Positions 1-7,217 of a stretch of 64,000 nt of DNA are shown one piece after another. Each line of letters begins with the position of its first letter. The stretch's first letter is position 1. The stretch lies in contig CAWHMT010000002.1 in assembly GCA_963830455.1 (NCBI GenBank), forward strand, positions 992,001 to 1,056,000, read 5' to 3'. Under the pieces are notes generated by a model, which was given only the letters and a program-made list of their open reading frames with translations, did no database searches and was not told the DNA's origin. The translations under genes were made by a program, and so were the position numbers. Origin of the DNA: 20CM-2-65-7 sp963830455 (GTDB lineage Bacteria > Gemmatimonadota > Gemmatimonadetes > Gemmatimonadales > GWC2-71-9).

Positions 1-1
1 C

Positions 2-418
2 GCGAAGACCGAAGATCAGCAACGGGTGGCGGAGATGGAAAACGACGCGCTCCGCTTCGAGACCGCGGGCACGGTCCAAACCGGGCCGCTGGGCTTCATT
101 CTGAACGACCTGCAGCTCAACGAATACCTGCGCGAATCGGCCCGGCTCGCGGAGCTGGTGCAGGGCAGAGTCGCGGCGGTGCACCCCGGTGAGGATCGCG
201 GTGTGCAGCAGGGTCCGTTCCTGGTGCTCGCTGCTGCGCGGCGGCCCGCGATTCTCGTCGAGGCGGGGTTCGCGACCAACCGCGAAGACGGCGCGTTTCT
301 CGCGTCCGCGCCGGGTCAACAGAGAATCGCGACCGCGATCGCCGACGGGATCGTCGCCTACCTGCTCGAATTCGAGCGCAAGCTCGCGATCGGCTCGGGA
401 GGAGGACCGGCGCGATGA
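2..418 (+). CDS. N-acetylmuramoyl-L-alanine amidase, C-terminal part (partial at window edge)
   Basis: The reading frame enters from the left edge and ends at TGA 416-418, giving about 138 residues. The segment PAILVEAGFATNREDGAFL followed by QQRIATAIADGIVAYL matches the C-terminal helix-strand region of the zinc-dependent Amidase_3 family, whose late catalytic glutamate lies in the LVEAGF stretch. Members of this family cleave the bond between muramic acid and L-alanine in peptidoglycan, normally in the periplasm. The N-terminal half, including any signal peptide and the first zinc ligands, lies outside the window. The stop overlaps the start of the next gene as ATGA, so the two are probably co-translated. 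Confidence 0.85.
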   Translation, partial: AKTEDQQRVAEMENDALRFETAGTVQTGPLGFILNDLQLNEYLRESARLAELVQGRVAAVHPGEDRGVQQGPFLVLAAARRPAILVEAGFATNREDGAFLASAPGQQRIATAIADGIVAYLLEFERKLAIGSGGGPAR

Positions 419-1917
419 AACGCGTCCTGCCGTTCCTCCTGGCGCTCACGAGTGCGGGGTGCGCGTACTACAATGCCATGTGGAGCGCGGAGCGGTACGC
501 GAAGGATGCGCGCAAGGCTGAGCGCCGCGGTCAACTGTCGGAGGCCCGCTCACAGTGGGCCCAGGCGGCGGTCAAGGCTGAACGCGTCGCCATTCGGCAT
601 CCGCGGAGCCGCTGGGCCGACGACGCGCTCACCCTCCAGGCCGAAGGACTCGCGCGCTCGGGAGCATGTGACGAGGCGGCCGACGTCGTCACGCGCGTCC
701 GCGCGAGCGTCACGGATCAGTCACTGGTCGAGCGCGTGGCGTTGGTCGCCGCGGAGTGCGCGTTGAGCGCGCGTCAGCTGATGCAGGCCGAGGCCGCCGT
801 CGCGCCGGTGCTCGCGTCCCGAGATGACTCGCGTCGCTCGCGGGCGGAGCTCATCGCGGGGCAGATCGCCGCTCTGCGTCTCGATTACGACGTAGCCGTC
901 ACGCACTTTGAGCGCTCACGCGAAACGGCCGCGGGGCCCGCGCGTGCGCGCGCGCTGATCGCGGCGGAGCGGACGCCCGAGGCGGCCCGCGTGATTGAAT
1001 CGCTGACGGGGCCGGAGTTCGAGACCGACCGCGCCGATCTGCTGGCACGATTGGCAACGGCCCCTGACGGAGGGCCCGACTCGGCATCCGCGACGCTCGA
1101 CCGTCTGCTGGCGCGCGGCAAGCGCATCCCGTTTCACGAACAGGCCCGGCTCCTGATTGCCGACGCCGACCGGCGGCTCGCGCACGGCCACTACGACGCC
1201 GCTGCGGCACAATACCGCCGTGCGGCGGCCCTGGCACCGGCCGCGACCCCCGAGGCCGGGATGGCGGCGCTCGGCATCCAACGGGTGCTGATTGCCGGGA
1301 CGAGGGACCGCAGCGAGCTCAAGCCCATCGAGGCCGAGCTCGCGCGCCTCAGCCTGGAGCCCGGGGCGGTCGCCGCGAAGCGCATGCTCGATCTCGTCAG
1401 ACAGACCGCGATCATCCCTGAGACGCCGGCGGCGGGCTTTCGCGCGGCCGAGTTTGCGCGCGATTCGCTGGGCGCACCGGCGTTAGCCGGCTCGCTATTC
1501 CTGGAGCTGGCGGCCCGTGATACCGCGTCTCTGTATGCGCCGAAGGCGCTGGTCGCCGCGATCGCGATGCTGCCGGAGCGGCACGATTCGATTGTCGCCG
1601 AGCTCGACGCGAGGTATGCAACCTCGCCGTACACGCGCGCGTTTCATGGCGAGCCCAGCGTCGCGTACGCAGCAGCCGAAGACTCGCTGGCCCGGGCGCT
1701 GGGTGTGCAAATCGCGCGCAGTGTTGTGGGCCCGGCCGGCGCGGGGGGGGGGAGTCGCGTCGATCTGCCGGTACCCGGTCCTCGGGGTCCACACCTGGAG
1801 GACGCCGACGTGGCGCGCGCGCAGGGGCGTGCGCGTCCATCCAACCGCGCGGCTCCCGCAGCCGGTCGGGACCGGCCGCCGCCTCCTCCTCCCCCGCCCG
1901 GGCCCGACCGCCCGTGA
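415..1917 (+). CDS. TPR-like outer-membrane lipoprotein, function unknown
   Basis: A 500-residue protein with a lipoprotein signal peptide: basic start MKR, hydrophobic core, then LTSAGC with the acylated cysteine at residue 16. The rest is alanine- and arginine-rich helical repeat sequence of the TPR or Sel1 kind, with repeated pairs such as ARSQWAQAAVKAERVA and FERSRETAAGPARARAL, so it probably acts as a periplasm-facing scaffold. The last 60 residues are proline-rich, ending in a run of eight prolines. A run of ten G at 1743-1752 precedes this tail; I kept the frame because PVPGPRGPHLEDADV reads like a natural lipoprotein tail and the stop overlaps the pyrD start as GTGA. No catalytic motif is visible. 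Confidence 0.7.
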   Translation: MKRVLPFLLALTSAGCAYYNAMWSAERYAKDARKAERRGQLSEARSQWAQAAVKAERVAIRHPRSRWADDALTLQAEGLARSGACDEAADVVTRVRASVTDQSLVERVALVAAECALSARQLMQAEAAVAPVLASRDDSRRSRAELIAGQIAALRLDYDVAVTHFERSRETAAGPARARALIAAERTPEAARVIESLTGPEFETDRADLLARLATAPDGGPDSASATLDRLLARGKRIPFHEQARLLIADADRRLAHGHYDAAAAQYRRAAALAPAATPEAGMAALGIQRVLIAGTRDRSELKPIEAELARLSLEPGAVAAKRMLDLVRQTAIIPETPAAGFRAAEFARDSLGAPALAGSLFLELAARDTASLYAPKALVAAIAMLPERHDSIVAELDARYATSPYTRAFHGEPSVAYAAAEDSLARALGVQIARSVVGPAGAGGGSRVDLPVPGPRGPHLEDADVARAQGRARPSNRAAPAAGRDRPPPPPPPPGPDRP

Positions 1918-2753
1918 GCGCGGTGCAGCTGTTCGGCACCTCCTTCCAAAATCCGATCTTGCTTGCCGCTGGGACCGCCGGGTTTGGCCGGGAGCTCGAT
2001 CACGTCATCGATCTGGATCTGCTCGGGGGCATCGTCACCAAGGCTGTCACACCCGAGCCCCGGCGCGGCCACGCGCCGCTCCGCGTCGCCGAATTCCGCG
2101 GCGGGATGCTCAACGCGGTCGGGCTGGCGAATCCGGGGGTCGAGCGTGTGGCCGAGCATGAGCTGCCCTGGCTGGCGCAACGCCTGCGGCGCGCCCGCGT
2201 CCTGGTGAATGTCGCGGGTGCGACGGTCGCGGATTACGTCCAGGTGATCGAACGACTCACGCCGCTCGACGCGATCACGGCGTTCGAGATCAATGCGTCA
2301 TGTCCGAACACCAGCGCGGGTGGCCTCGAGTTCGGCGCGGAGCCACGTGGCCTCGCGGAGCTGGTGCGGGCCTGTCGCCGCGCGTCGACGCGCCCCCTCA
2401 CCGTGAAGCTCTCGCCCGTCCTGCCCGATATTCCGGCGATGGCGCAGGTCGCGCGCGATGAAGGAGCGGACGCGGTAACGTTGGTGAATACCATGCCTGG
2501 CTTGCTCGACAAGCGACTCGGCAACGGCAGCGGCGGGCTGAGCGGTCCCGCACTGTTGCCGATCGGCGTGCTCGCGACGCGCCGCGTGCGCGAGCGCGTG
2601 AACATGCCGGTCATCGGCGTCGGCGGAGTGCGCAGCACCGCCGATGCCCGCGAATACCTCACCGCCGGCGCATCGCTGGTCGCCATCGGGACCGCGGCGC
2701 TCGCCGATCCACGGGTCCCGGTGCGGATCGCGCGGGAGTTGATGCGTGGCTGA
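1914..2753 (+). CDS. pyrD: Dihydroorotate dehydrogenase, class 1
   Basis: Oxidises dihydroorotate to orotate in pyrimidine synthesis, using FMN. The 279-residue length and the class 1 signature fit. The segment FEINASCPNTSAGG carries the catalytic cysteine (Cys130) that replaces the serine of membrane-bound class 2 enzymes, VKLSPVLPDI gives the FMN-contacting lysine, and GVGGVRSTADAREYLTAGA is the phosphate-binding C-terminal loop. Sequence style is closest to class 1B, which normally works with the electron-transfer subunit PyrK; no pyrK is in the window. Start is GTG at 1914, overlapping the upstream stop. It overlaps pyrF, the enzyme two steps later, by 8 bases. Confidence 0.93.
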   Translation: MSAVQLFGTSFQNPILLAAGTAGFGRELDHVIDLDLLGGIVTKAVTPEPRRGHAPLRVAEFRGGMLNAVGLANPGVERVAEHELPWLAQRLRRARVLVNVAGATVADYVQVIERLTPLDAITAFEINASCPNTSAGGLEFGAEPRGLAELVRACRRASTRPLTVKLSPVLPDIPAMAQVARDEGADAVTLVNTMPGLLDKRLGNGSGGLSGPALLPIGVLATRRVRERVNMPVIGVGGVRSTADAREYLTAGASLVAIGTAALADPRVPVRIARELMRG

Positions 2754-3426
2754 GCTGATCGTCGCCCTCGATCTGCCGAGCGGCCGCGACGCGGTGGCGC
2801 TCGCGGGACGGCTCGCAGGCCTCAAGTGGGTCAAGATCGGCCCGGTGTTGTTCGGTCGTGAGGGGCCGTCGCTGATCCGGGAATTCACCGGACGGGGCGT
2901 GCGCGTGTTTCTCGATCTCAAATGGCACGACATCCCGCATATCGTCGCGAGCGCCGTGACCGCGGCGCGCGAGCTCGGCGTGTCGATGACGACGGTACAT
3001 GCGCTCGGAGGCCGCAACATGCTCGCGGCCGCCGCGCAGGCCGCAGGTGCCGACCTGGCGGTGGTCGGGGTCACCGTGTTGACCTCGCACGATGCCGGCG
3101 AGCTGGAGAGTGTATTGGGACGCGGCGTGCCGGACGTCGGCTTCGAGGCCGAGCGGCTGGGGCGGGCCGCATTGCAGGCCGGGCTCCGCGGCGTGGTCGC
3201 GTCGGGGCAGGAGCTCGGCTTGCTGCGCGCGGCGCTGGGACCCGAGCCATGGATCGTCGTCCCGGGCATCCGGGCTCCTGGAGAAGCAGCCGGCGATCAG
3301 GTGCGCACGATCGAGCCGACGGAAGCCGTGCGGCGCGGTGCCACGCATCTGGTGGTCGGACGCCCGATTACCGCGGCACGCGATCCCGTCGCTGCCTATC
3401 GGCGACTGGTCGAGGCACTCGATTGA
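2746..3426 (+). CDS. pyrF: Orotidine 5-phosphate decarboxylase
   Basis: Converts OMP to UMP, the last step of de novo UMP synthesis. At 226 residues it has the standard length. IVALDLPSGRDA is the first barrel strand with the substrate-binding aspartate. FLDLKWHDIPHIV holds the catalytic charged network Asp57, Lys59 and Asp62. VVPGIRAPG and GATHLVVGRPITAARDP form the phosphate-binding loops at the C-terminus. GTG start at 2746 inside the end of pyrD, implying translational coupling. The pyrD-pyrF pair is a partial pyrimidine operon; carB, which feeds the same pathway, lies 6 kb downstream in a different context. Confidence 0.95.
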   Translation: MAELIVALDLPSGRDAVALAGRLAGLKWVKIGPVLFGREGPSLIREFTGRGVRVFLDLKWHDIPHIVASAVTAARELGVSMTTVHALGGRNMLAAAAQAAGADLAVVGVTVLTSHDAGELESVLGRGVPDVGFEAERLGRAALQAGLRGVVASGQELGLLRAALGPEPWIVVPGIRAPGEAAGDQVRTIEPTEAVRRGATHLVVGRPITAARDPVAAYRRLVEALD

Positions 3427-3443
3427 GGGTATTACGTGGACCT

Positions 3444-3872
3444 ATGCGCGTGTCCGCCCGGTGGCTCGTGTGGTGTTTCATGGGGGTGCTCACGCCCGTG
3501 GGGGCAGCCGCGGGCCAAAGCACGCTCAGCGAGGCCGCAGCACGCGCCAAACAGGCTGTGTCGGTCCATGACGCACCGGCTCTGGTGGGGAAGAGCTCGA
3601 ACGTCGTACTCCAGATCCCCGGTGCTGACGCCTCATCCCCCCTGGGCAGGTCCCAGGCGATCGAGCTGCTCCGCCGGTACCTGCGGCCGGCCGAGGAGCG
3701 GGGGCTCGACGTGACGGCGATCCGGGAGGTCGAGCCGGGGAAAGGATTCATCGAGCTGACCCGTCGCTATGTGGTCTCCGGGACGTCCGAGCTGCGCCAC
3801 GAAACTCTCTATTTGGGCTATCGATTATTGGACGGCGAATGGCGTCTCGTGGAACTCCGAAGCGCCCCCTAA
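3444..3872 (+). CDS. Small exported protein, resembles DUF4783
   Basis: A 142-residue product starting at ATG 3444, 17 bases after pyrF. Residues 1-24 form a Sec signal peptide (MRVSARWLVWCFMGVLTPVG, then AAAGQ as cleavage site). The mature part has a helix, strands containing VVLQIPGADASSPLGRSQAIELLRRYL, and a final LYLGYRLLDGEWRLVELR. This cystatin/NTF2-like helix-then-sheet pattern resembles DUF4783 proteins common in Bacteroidota and Gemmatimonadota, though I assign that only by eye. An open frame continues upstream of the ATG without signal-peptide features, so I chose the internal start. Function unknown. Confidence 0.6.
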   Translation: MRVSARWLVWCFMGVLTPVGAAAGQSTLSEAAARAKQAVSVHDAPALVGKSSNVVLQIPGADASSPLGRSQAIELLRRYLRPAEERGLDVTAIREVEPGKGFIELTRRYVVSGTSELRHETLYLGYRLLDGEWRLVELRSAP

Positions 3873-3881
3873 TCGCGCCCC

Positions 3882-3910
3882 TTGCGTGAAGTTACGACCC
3901 CCTCTATTGT
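3882..3910 (+). promoter_or_regulatory. Candidate sigma70-type promoter for the alpha ribosomal operon
   Basis: TTGCGT at 3882-3887, a 17-base spacer, and TATTGT at 3905-3910, in the AT-richer gap between 3872 and 3953. The boxes match consensus at about 3 and 4 of 6 positions. It is the only good pair in the gap and sits about 40 bases upstream of rpmJ. Confidence 0.4.
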
Positions 3911-3952
3911 TCAAGACTCAGCCAGAAAATTTCACTTTTCCGGAGCAGCCTG

Positions 3953-4069
3953 TTGAAGGTACGTTCGAGTGTGCGCCCCATCTGCGAGCACTGCAAAGTC
4001 GTGACGCGCCGGGGCGTGATTCGCGTCATTTGCAAACGCAACCCCAAGCATAAACAGCGGCAGGGTTAA
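3953..4069 (+). CDS. rpmJ: 50S ribosomal protein L36
   Basis: A 38-residue protein starting MKVRSSVRPICEHCK and ending NPKHKQRQG, an unmistakable L36. The start is TTG at 3953 with GGAG at 3942-3945 seven bases upstream; no ATG exists in the correct position. Cys11, Cys14, Cys27 and His33 form the zinc ribbon, so this is the zinc-binding (C+) form. It opens the alpha operon three bases before rpsM. L36 is the smallest large-subunit protein and binds 23S rRNA near the peptidyl transferase region. Confidence 0.95.
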   Translation: MKVRSSVRPICEHCKVVTRRGVIRVICKRNPKHKQRQG

Positions 4070-4072
4070 GGC

Positions 4073-4456
4073 ATGGCACGTATCGCAGGCGTGGATTTGC
4101 CACGCGACAAGAAAATCCAGTTCGCGCTTCCGTACATCTTCGGCATCGGTCCCAGCAATTCCATTCGCATCCTCGCGGAGACGGGCATCAGCCCCGATGC
4201 GCGCGTGCGCGACCTGCGGGACGCCGAAGTGGCCCGGCTGCGCCAGGTGATCGAGCGGGACTACAAAGTGGAAGGCGCGCTCCGCACGGAAGTCGCGATG
4301 AACATCAAGCGGTTGATGGACATCGGCACGTACCGGGGCCAGCGCCATCGCAAGAATCTGCCGGTGCGCGGCCAGCGCACGCACACCAACGCGCGCACCA
4401 AGAAGGGACCGCGGCGCGCCATCGCGGGCAAAAAGAAGCCCGTCCTTAAAAAGTAG
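4073..4456 (+). CDS. rpsM: 30S ribosomal protein S13
   Basis: 127 residues starting MARIAGVDLPRDKKIQFALP, the standard S13 N-terminus, with the helix-two-turn-helix IFGIGPSNSIRILAETGI and the conserved RGQRHRKNLPVRGQRTHTNA. The C-terminus is a lysine-rich tail that in ribosomes reaches the tRNA in the P site. S13 forms the intersubunit bridges of the small-subunit head. It lies between rpmJ and rpsK, in the usual order. Confidence 0.97.
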   Translation: MARIAGVDLPRDKKIQFALPYIFGIGPSNSIRILAETGISPDARVRDLRDAEVARLRQVIERDYKVEGALRTEVAMNIKRLMDIGTYRGQRHRKNLPVRGQRTHTNARTKKGPRRAIAGKKKPVLKK

Positions 4457-4462
4457 AGGCAC

Positions 4463-4894
4463 ATGGCCGAAGAGAAGCCGCAGGAAAAGCCGCAGGAGAA
4501 GCCGAAGCCGGTTCGGGCAGCCGGCGCGAAGCGCGCCAAGAAAGTCGTCGAGGCCGAGGGCGTTGCGCACATCACGGCGACGTTCAACAACACGCTCATC
4601 ACGATCGCCGATCTGCAGGGCAACGCGATCACGTGGGGCTCGTCCGGCAAGGCCGGGTTCAAGGGCTCCAAGAAGTCCACGCCGTTCGCCGCCACCGTAG
4701 CCGCCGAGCAGGCGGCGCGTGAGGCGCTGAACCTCGGCGTGAAGCGCGTCCACGTGCGCGTACAGGGTCCCGGCTCGGGTCGTGAGTCCGCGATTCAGGC
4801 GCTCGCCAGCGCCGGGCTGCAGATCCGCTCGATCCGCGATGTGACGCCGATTCCGCACAACGGGTGCCGGCCGCCCAAGAAACGGCGGGTCTGA
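4463..4894 (+). CDS. rpsK: 30S ribosomal protein S11
   Basis: 143 residues. The first 30 are an unusual lysine/proline/glutamate extension (EEKPQEKPQEKPKPVR). The S11 core follows: VAHITATFNNTLITIADLQGN, GFKGSKKSTPFAA and VRVQGPGSGRESAIQ, ending PHNGCRPPKKRRV as in nearly all S11 proteins. It sits in the platform of the small subunit. Start ATG 4463 lies six bases after rpsM. Confidence 0.97.
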   Translation: MAEEKPQEKPQEKPKPVRAAGAKRAKKVVEAEGVAHITATFNNTLITIADLQGNAITWGSSGKAGFKGSKKSTPFAATVAAEQAAREALNLGVKRVHVRVQGPGSGRESAIQALASAGLQIRSIRDVTPIPHNGCRPPKKRRV

Positions 4895-4897
4895 GCG

Positions 4898-5533
4898 ATG
4901 GGACGCTACACGGGCCCCGTCTGCAGGCTGTGCCGCCGCGAGGGCACCAAGCTGTTTCTGAAGGGCACGCGCTGCCTGACGGAGAAGTGCGCAGTCGAGC
5001 GGCGCGCGTACGCGCCGGGCCAGCACGGCCAATCGACCGGCCGGCGCCGCAAGGCGTCGGAGTACGCGAAGCAGCTGCGCGAAAAGCAGAAGGTGAAGCG
5101 GATCTACGGGCTCTCCGAGCGCCAGTTCCGCAACATCTTCGAGCGCGCGCTGAAGGAGCCGGGCGTTACGGGTGAAGCGCTGCTCGTCGCACTCGAGAGC
5201 CGGCTGGACAATCTGGTGTACCGGATGGGCTTCTCGACCTCGCGGAAGCAGGCGCGCCAGCTCGTACGGCATCGCCACATTCAGGTCAACGGACGCATCG
5301 TGGACATTCCGTCCTACGTCGTGCGCCCGGGTGATGAGGTGAAAGTCGCCGACGCGAGCAAGGAGCTCGTGCAGGTCAAGGTTGCCCTCGAGCAGTTCAC
5401 GCGCGGGCAGCCGGTTTCGTGGATTCAGGTGGACACCGACAAGGCGCTGGGCAGGATGACCGAGCGGCCAACCCGCGATGCCATCCCCATCGCCGCACAA
5501 GAACAGTTAATCGTCGAGCTCTATTCCAAGTGA
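4898..5533 (+). CDS. rpsD: 30S ribosomal protein S4, zinc-binding form
   Basis: 211 residues, starting MGRYTGPVCRLCRREG. Cys9, Cys12, Cys26 and Cys31 make the N-terminal zinc site, so this is the C+ form. The S4 RNA-binding domain is at about residues 100-165 (LESRLDNLVYRMGF, then ARQLVRHRHIQVNGRIVDIPSY). S4 nucleates 16S rRNA folding and in many bacteria also represses its own operon through a 5-prime pseudoknot; I see no evidence for or against that here. Its TGA overlaps the GTG start of rpoA. Confidence 0.97.
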   Translation: MGRYTGPVCRLCRREGTKLFLKGTRCLTEKCAVERRAYAPGQHGQSTGRRRKASEYAKQLREKQKVKRIYGLSERQFRNIFERALKEPGVTGEALLVALESRLDNLVYRMGFSTSRKQARQLVRHRHIQVNGRIVDIPSYVVRPGDEVKVADASKELVQVKVALEQFTRGQPVSWIQVDTDKALGRMTERPTRDAIPIAAQEQLIVELYSK

Positions 5534-6597
5534 TTACGACTCTTGATTTGACGGGGTTGGTCCGGCCGCACCTGGTCGAGATGACCAAGCGCGAGGACAA
5601 CCCGAATGCCGCCGAGTTCCGGCTCCAGCCGCTGGAGCGGGGCTACGGCTACACGTTGGGCAATTCACTCCGCCGGCTGCTGTTGTCGTCGCTGCGCGGC
5701 GCGGCGGTGTGGGCGTTCCGGATCGACGGCGTGGTCCACGAGCATCAGACGATCTCGGGCGTCGTGGAAGACGTGCACCAGATCATCCAGCGTCTCAAGC
5801 AGCTGACGCTGGTGCTCGCGCCCGAAGTCGATGAGGCCGTGCTGCGGTTCAAGGTGGAGAAAGCCGGTCCGGTGTACGCGCGCGATCTCGAGCAGCACGG
5901 GTCGGTGCAGATCGTCAACCCCGAGCAGCTGCTCTTCACCGTACAGGACGACCGGGACATCTCGGGCGAGCTGTACGTGAACAAGGGCCGTGGCTATGTC
6001 GAAGCGGAGCAGCATCCCGTCGATCGGACCCTGGCCGTCGACGTCGTCCGCATCGACTCGATCTACAATCCGGTCCGCCGCGCGAACTTCACCGTGGCGG
6101 AGACCCGCGTCGGCCAGCGCACCGACTACGATCGGCTCACGCTGACCGTGGAGACCAACGGGACGATCTCGCCCGAGGACGCCGTCGCGTACGCCGCGGC
6201 GCTCGCCCAAGAGCACTTCCGCTTCTTCGTCGACTTCGGCAAGGTGCCGATCGTGTCCGGCGAACCCGGCGGGCCCGGCAACGGTGGGTCCGAAGGCGGC
6301 CGCCTGCGTGACGTCCTGGGCCGCGCCATCGACGATGCGGGCTTGTCGGTGCGGTCGGTGAATTCGCTGAAGAACTCCAATATCCGCACCCTCGGCGATT
6401 TGGTGCGGTACAAGGAAGACGATCTCCTCAAGGTGAAGAACGTCGGCGAGAAGGCGCTGGGTGAAATCGCCGAGCTCCTGCGCCGCGAGGGGCTGAATTT
6501 CGGGATGCAGCTCGAGGAGACACCCGGCGGTGACGTCCGGATCATCGATGAGGGCGTCGCGCCGCAGGCCCAGTTGACCGTTGGCGAGGACGAGTAA
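5530..6597 (+). CDS. rpoA: DNA-directed RNA polymerase alpha subunit
   Basis: 355 residues from GTG 5530, which overlaps the rpsD stop. The N-terminal assembly domain contains FRLQPLERGYGYTLGNSLRR, conserved in all alpha subunits, and the sequence ahead of it (VRPHLVEMTKRED) aligns with the usual first strand, which supports this start over ATG 5581. The C-terminal domain at about residues 270-335 has the helix-hairpin-helix region NSNIRTLGDLVRYKEDDLL and VKNVGEKALGEIAELL that contacts UP elements and activators. The last 25 residues are an acidic tail. It is translated between rpsD and rplQ, as in most bacteria. Confidence 0.97.
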   Translation: MITTLDLTGLVRPHLVEMTKREDNPNAAEFRLQPLERGYGYTLGNSLRRLLLSSLRGAAVWAFRIDGVVHEHQTISGVVEDVHQIIQRLKQLTLVLAPEVDEAVLRFKVEKAGPVYARDLEQHGSVQIVNPEQLLFTVQDDRDISGELYVNKGRGYVEAEQHPVDRTLAVDVVRIDSIYNPVRRANFTVAETRVGQRTDYDRLTLTVETNGTISPEDAVAYAAALAQEHFRFFVDFGKVPIVSGEPGGPGNGGSEGGRLRDVLGRAIDDAGLSVRSVNSLKNSNIRTLGDLVRYKEDDLLKVKNVGEKALGEIAELLRREGLNFGMQLEETPGGDVRIIDEGVAPQAQLTVGEDE

Positions 6598-6953
6598 TGC
6601 GCCACCGCGCCAAGGGACGGCAGCTGTCGCGGACGTCGAGTCACAAGAAGGCGACGCTGAATAACATGGCGACGAGCCTCTTCATGCACGGCGGCATCCG
6701 GACCACCGAGGCGAAAGCCAAGGAGCTGCGTCCGTTCGCCGAGCGGCTGATCACGCTCGCGCGCCGCGGTGATCTGCACGCGCGCCGGCTCGTCGAGCGG
6801 CGGCTCAAGGACAAGGCCGTGACCACCAAGCTGTTCGCCGAGATCGGCAAGCGCTTCGCGGCGCGGCCGGGCGGCTACACGCGTATCGTCAAGCTCGGCC
6901 ATCGCGTGGGCGACGGCGCCGACGTGGCCCGGATCGAATTATTGAGTGAGTGA
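6597..6953 (+). CDS. rplQ: 50S ribosomal protein L17
   Basis: 118 residues, starting MRHRAKGRQLSRTSSHKKA, followed by NMATSLFMHGGIRTTEAKAKELRPFAERLITLAR, both L17 hallmarks. It begins in TAATG overlap with rpoA and closes the alpha operon; a terminator follows 28 bases downstream. L17 lies near the peptide exit tunnel. Confidence 0.97.
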   Translation: MRHRAKGRQLSRTSSHKKATLNNMATSLFMHGGIRTTEAKAKELRPFAERLITLARRGDLHARRLVERRLKDKAVTTKLFAEIGKRFAARPGGYTRIVKLGHRVGDGADVARIELLSE

Positions 6954-6980
6954 GAGCCCGAGAGCTGTGGCGACACTGCG

Positions 6981-7009
6981 AAAGGGGGACCCGACGGGTC
7001 CCCTTTTTT
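6981..7009 (+). terminator. Rho-independent terminator after rplQ
   Basis: GGGGACCC (6985-6992), loop GAC, GGGTCCCC (6996-7003), extended by A-T pairs and followed by six T at 7004-7009. It ends the + strand alpha operon. The stem also lies directly downstream of the rpmB stop on the opposite strand, so it may serve both convergent genes. Confidence 0.88.
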
Positions 7010-7199
7010 ACGAAGCTTTCGCGACCTTGTTGGACTTGAGGCACTGCGTACACACCCGGATCCGGCGCACGACGCCGTTCACGACAACGCGGGCGCGCTG
7101 TAGGTTGGGGTACCAGCGCCGGGGGGTCTTGTTGTTGGCGTGGCTGATGTTATGTCCCGTGATGGGACGCTTGCCACAAATCTCACACACTCGAGCCAT
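7008..7199 (-). CDS. rpmB: 50S ribosomal protein L28, zinc-binding form
   Basis: 63 residues on the minus strand, ATG at 7197-7199, starting MARVCEICGKRPITGHNISH. KTPRRWYPNLQ and RIRVCTQCLKS complete the L28 signature. Cys5, Cys8, Cys50 and Cys53 form a zinc ribbon (C+ form). The gene is monocistronic: convergent with rplQ across a shared terminator and divergent from gmd with only 18 bases between starts, so its promoter must lie inside the gmd 5-prime coding region. Confidence 0.95.
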   Translation of the reverse strand: MARVCEICGKRPITGHNISHANNKTPRRWYPNLQRARVVVNGVVRRIRVCTQCLKSNKVAKAS

Positions 7200-7217
7200 A
7201 GTTCGATCCGACGACGA

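Noticed and set aside
1743..1752. Ten-G run in the lipoprotein at 415, possible frameshift
   Set aside because: The annotated frame continues into a plausible PVPGPRGPHLEDAD tail and ends in a proper GTGA overlap with pyrD; other frames give Trp/Cys/Arg-rich nonsense.
3932..5500. A 522-codon minus-strand frame across rpmJ-rpsM-rpsK-rpsD
   Set aside because: It would overlap four ribosomal genes and has no recognisable sequence.
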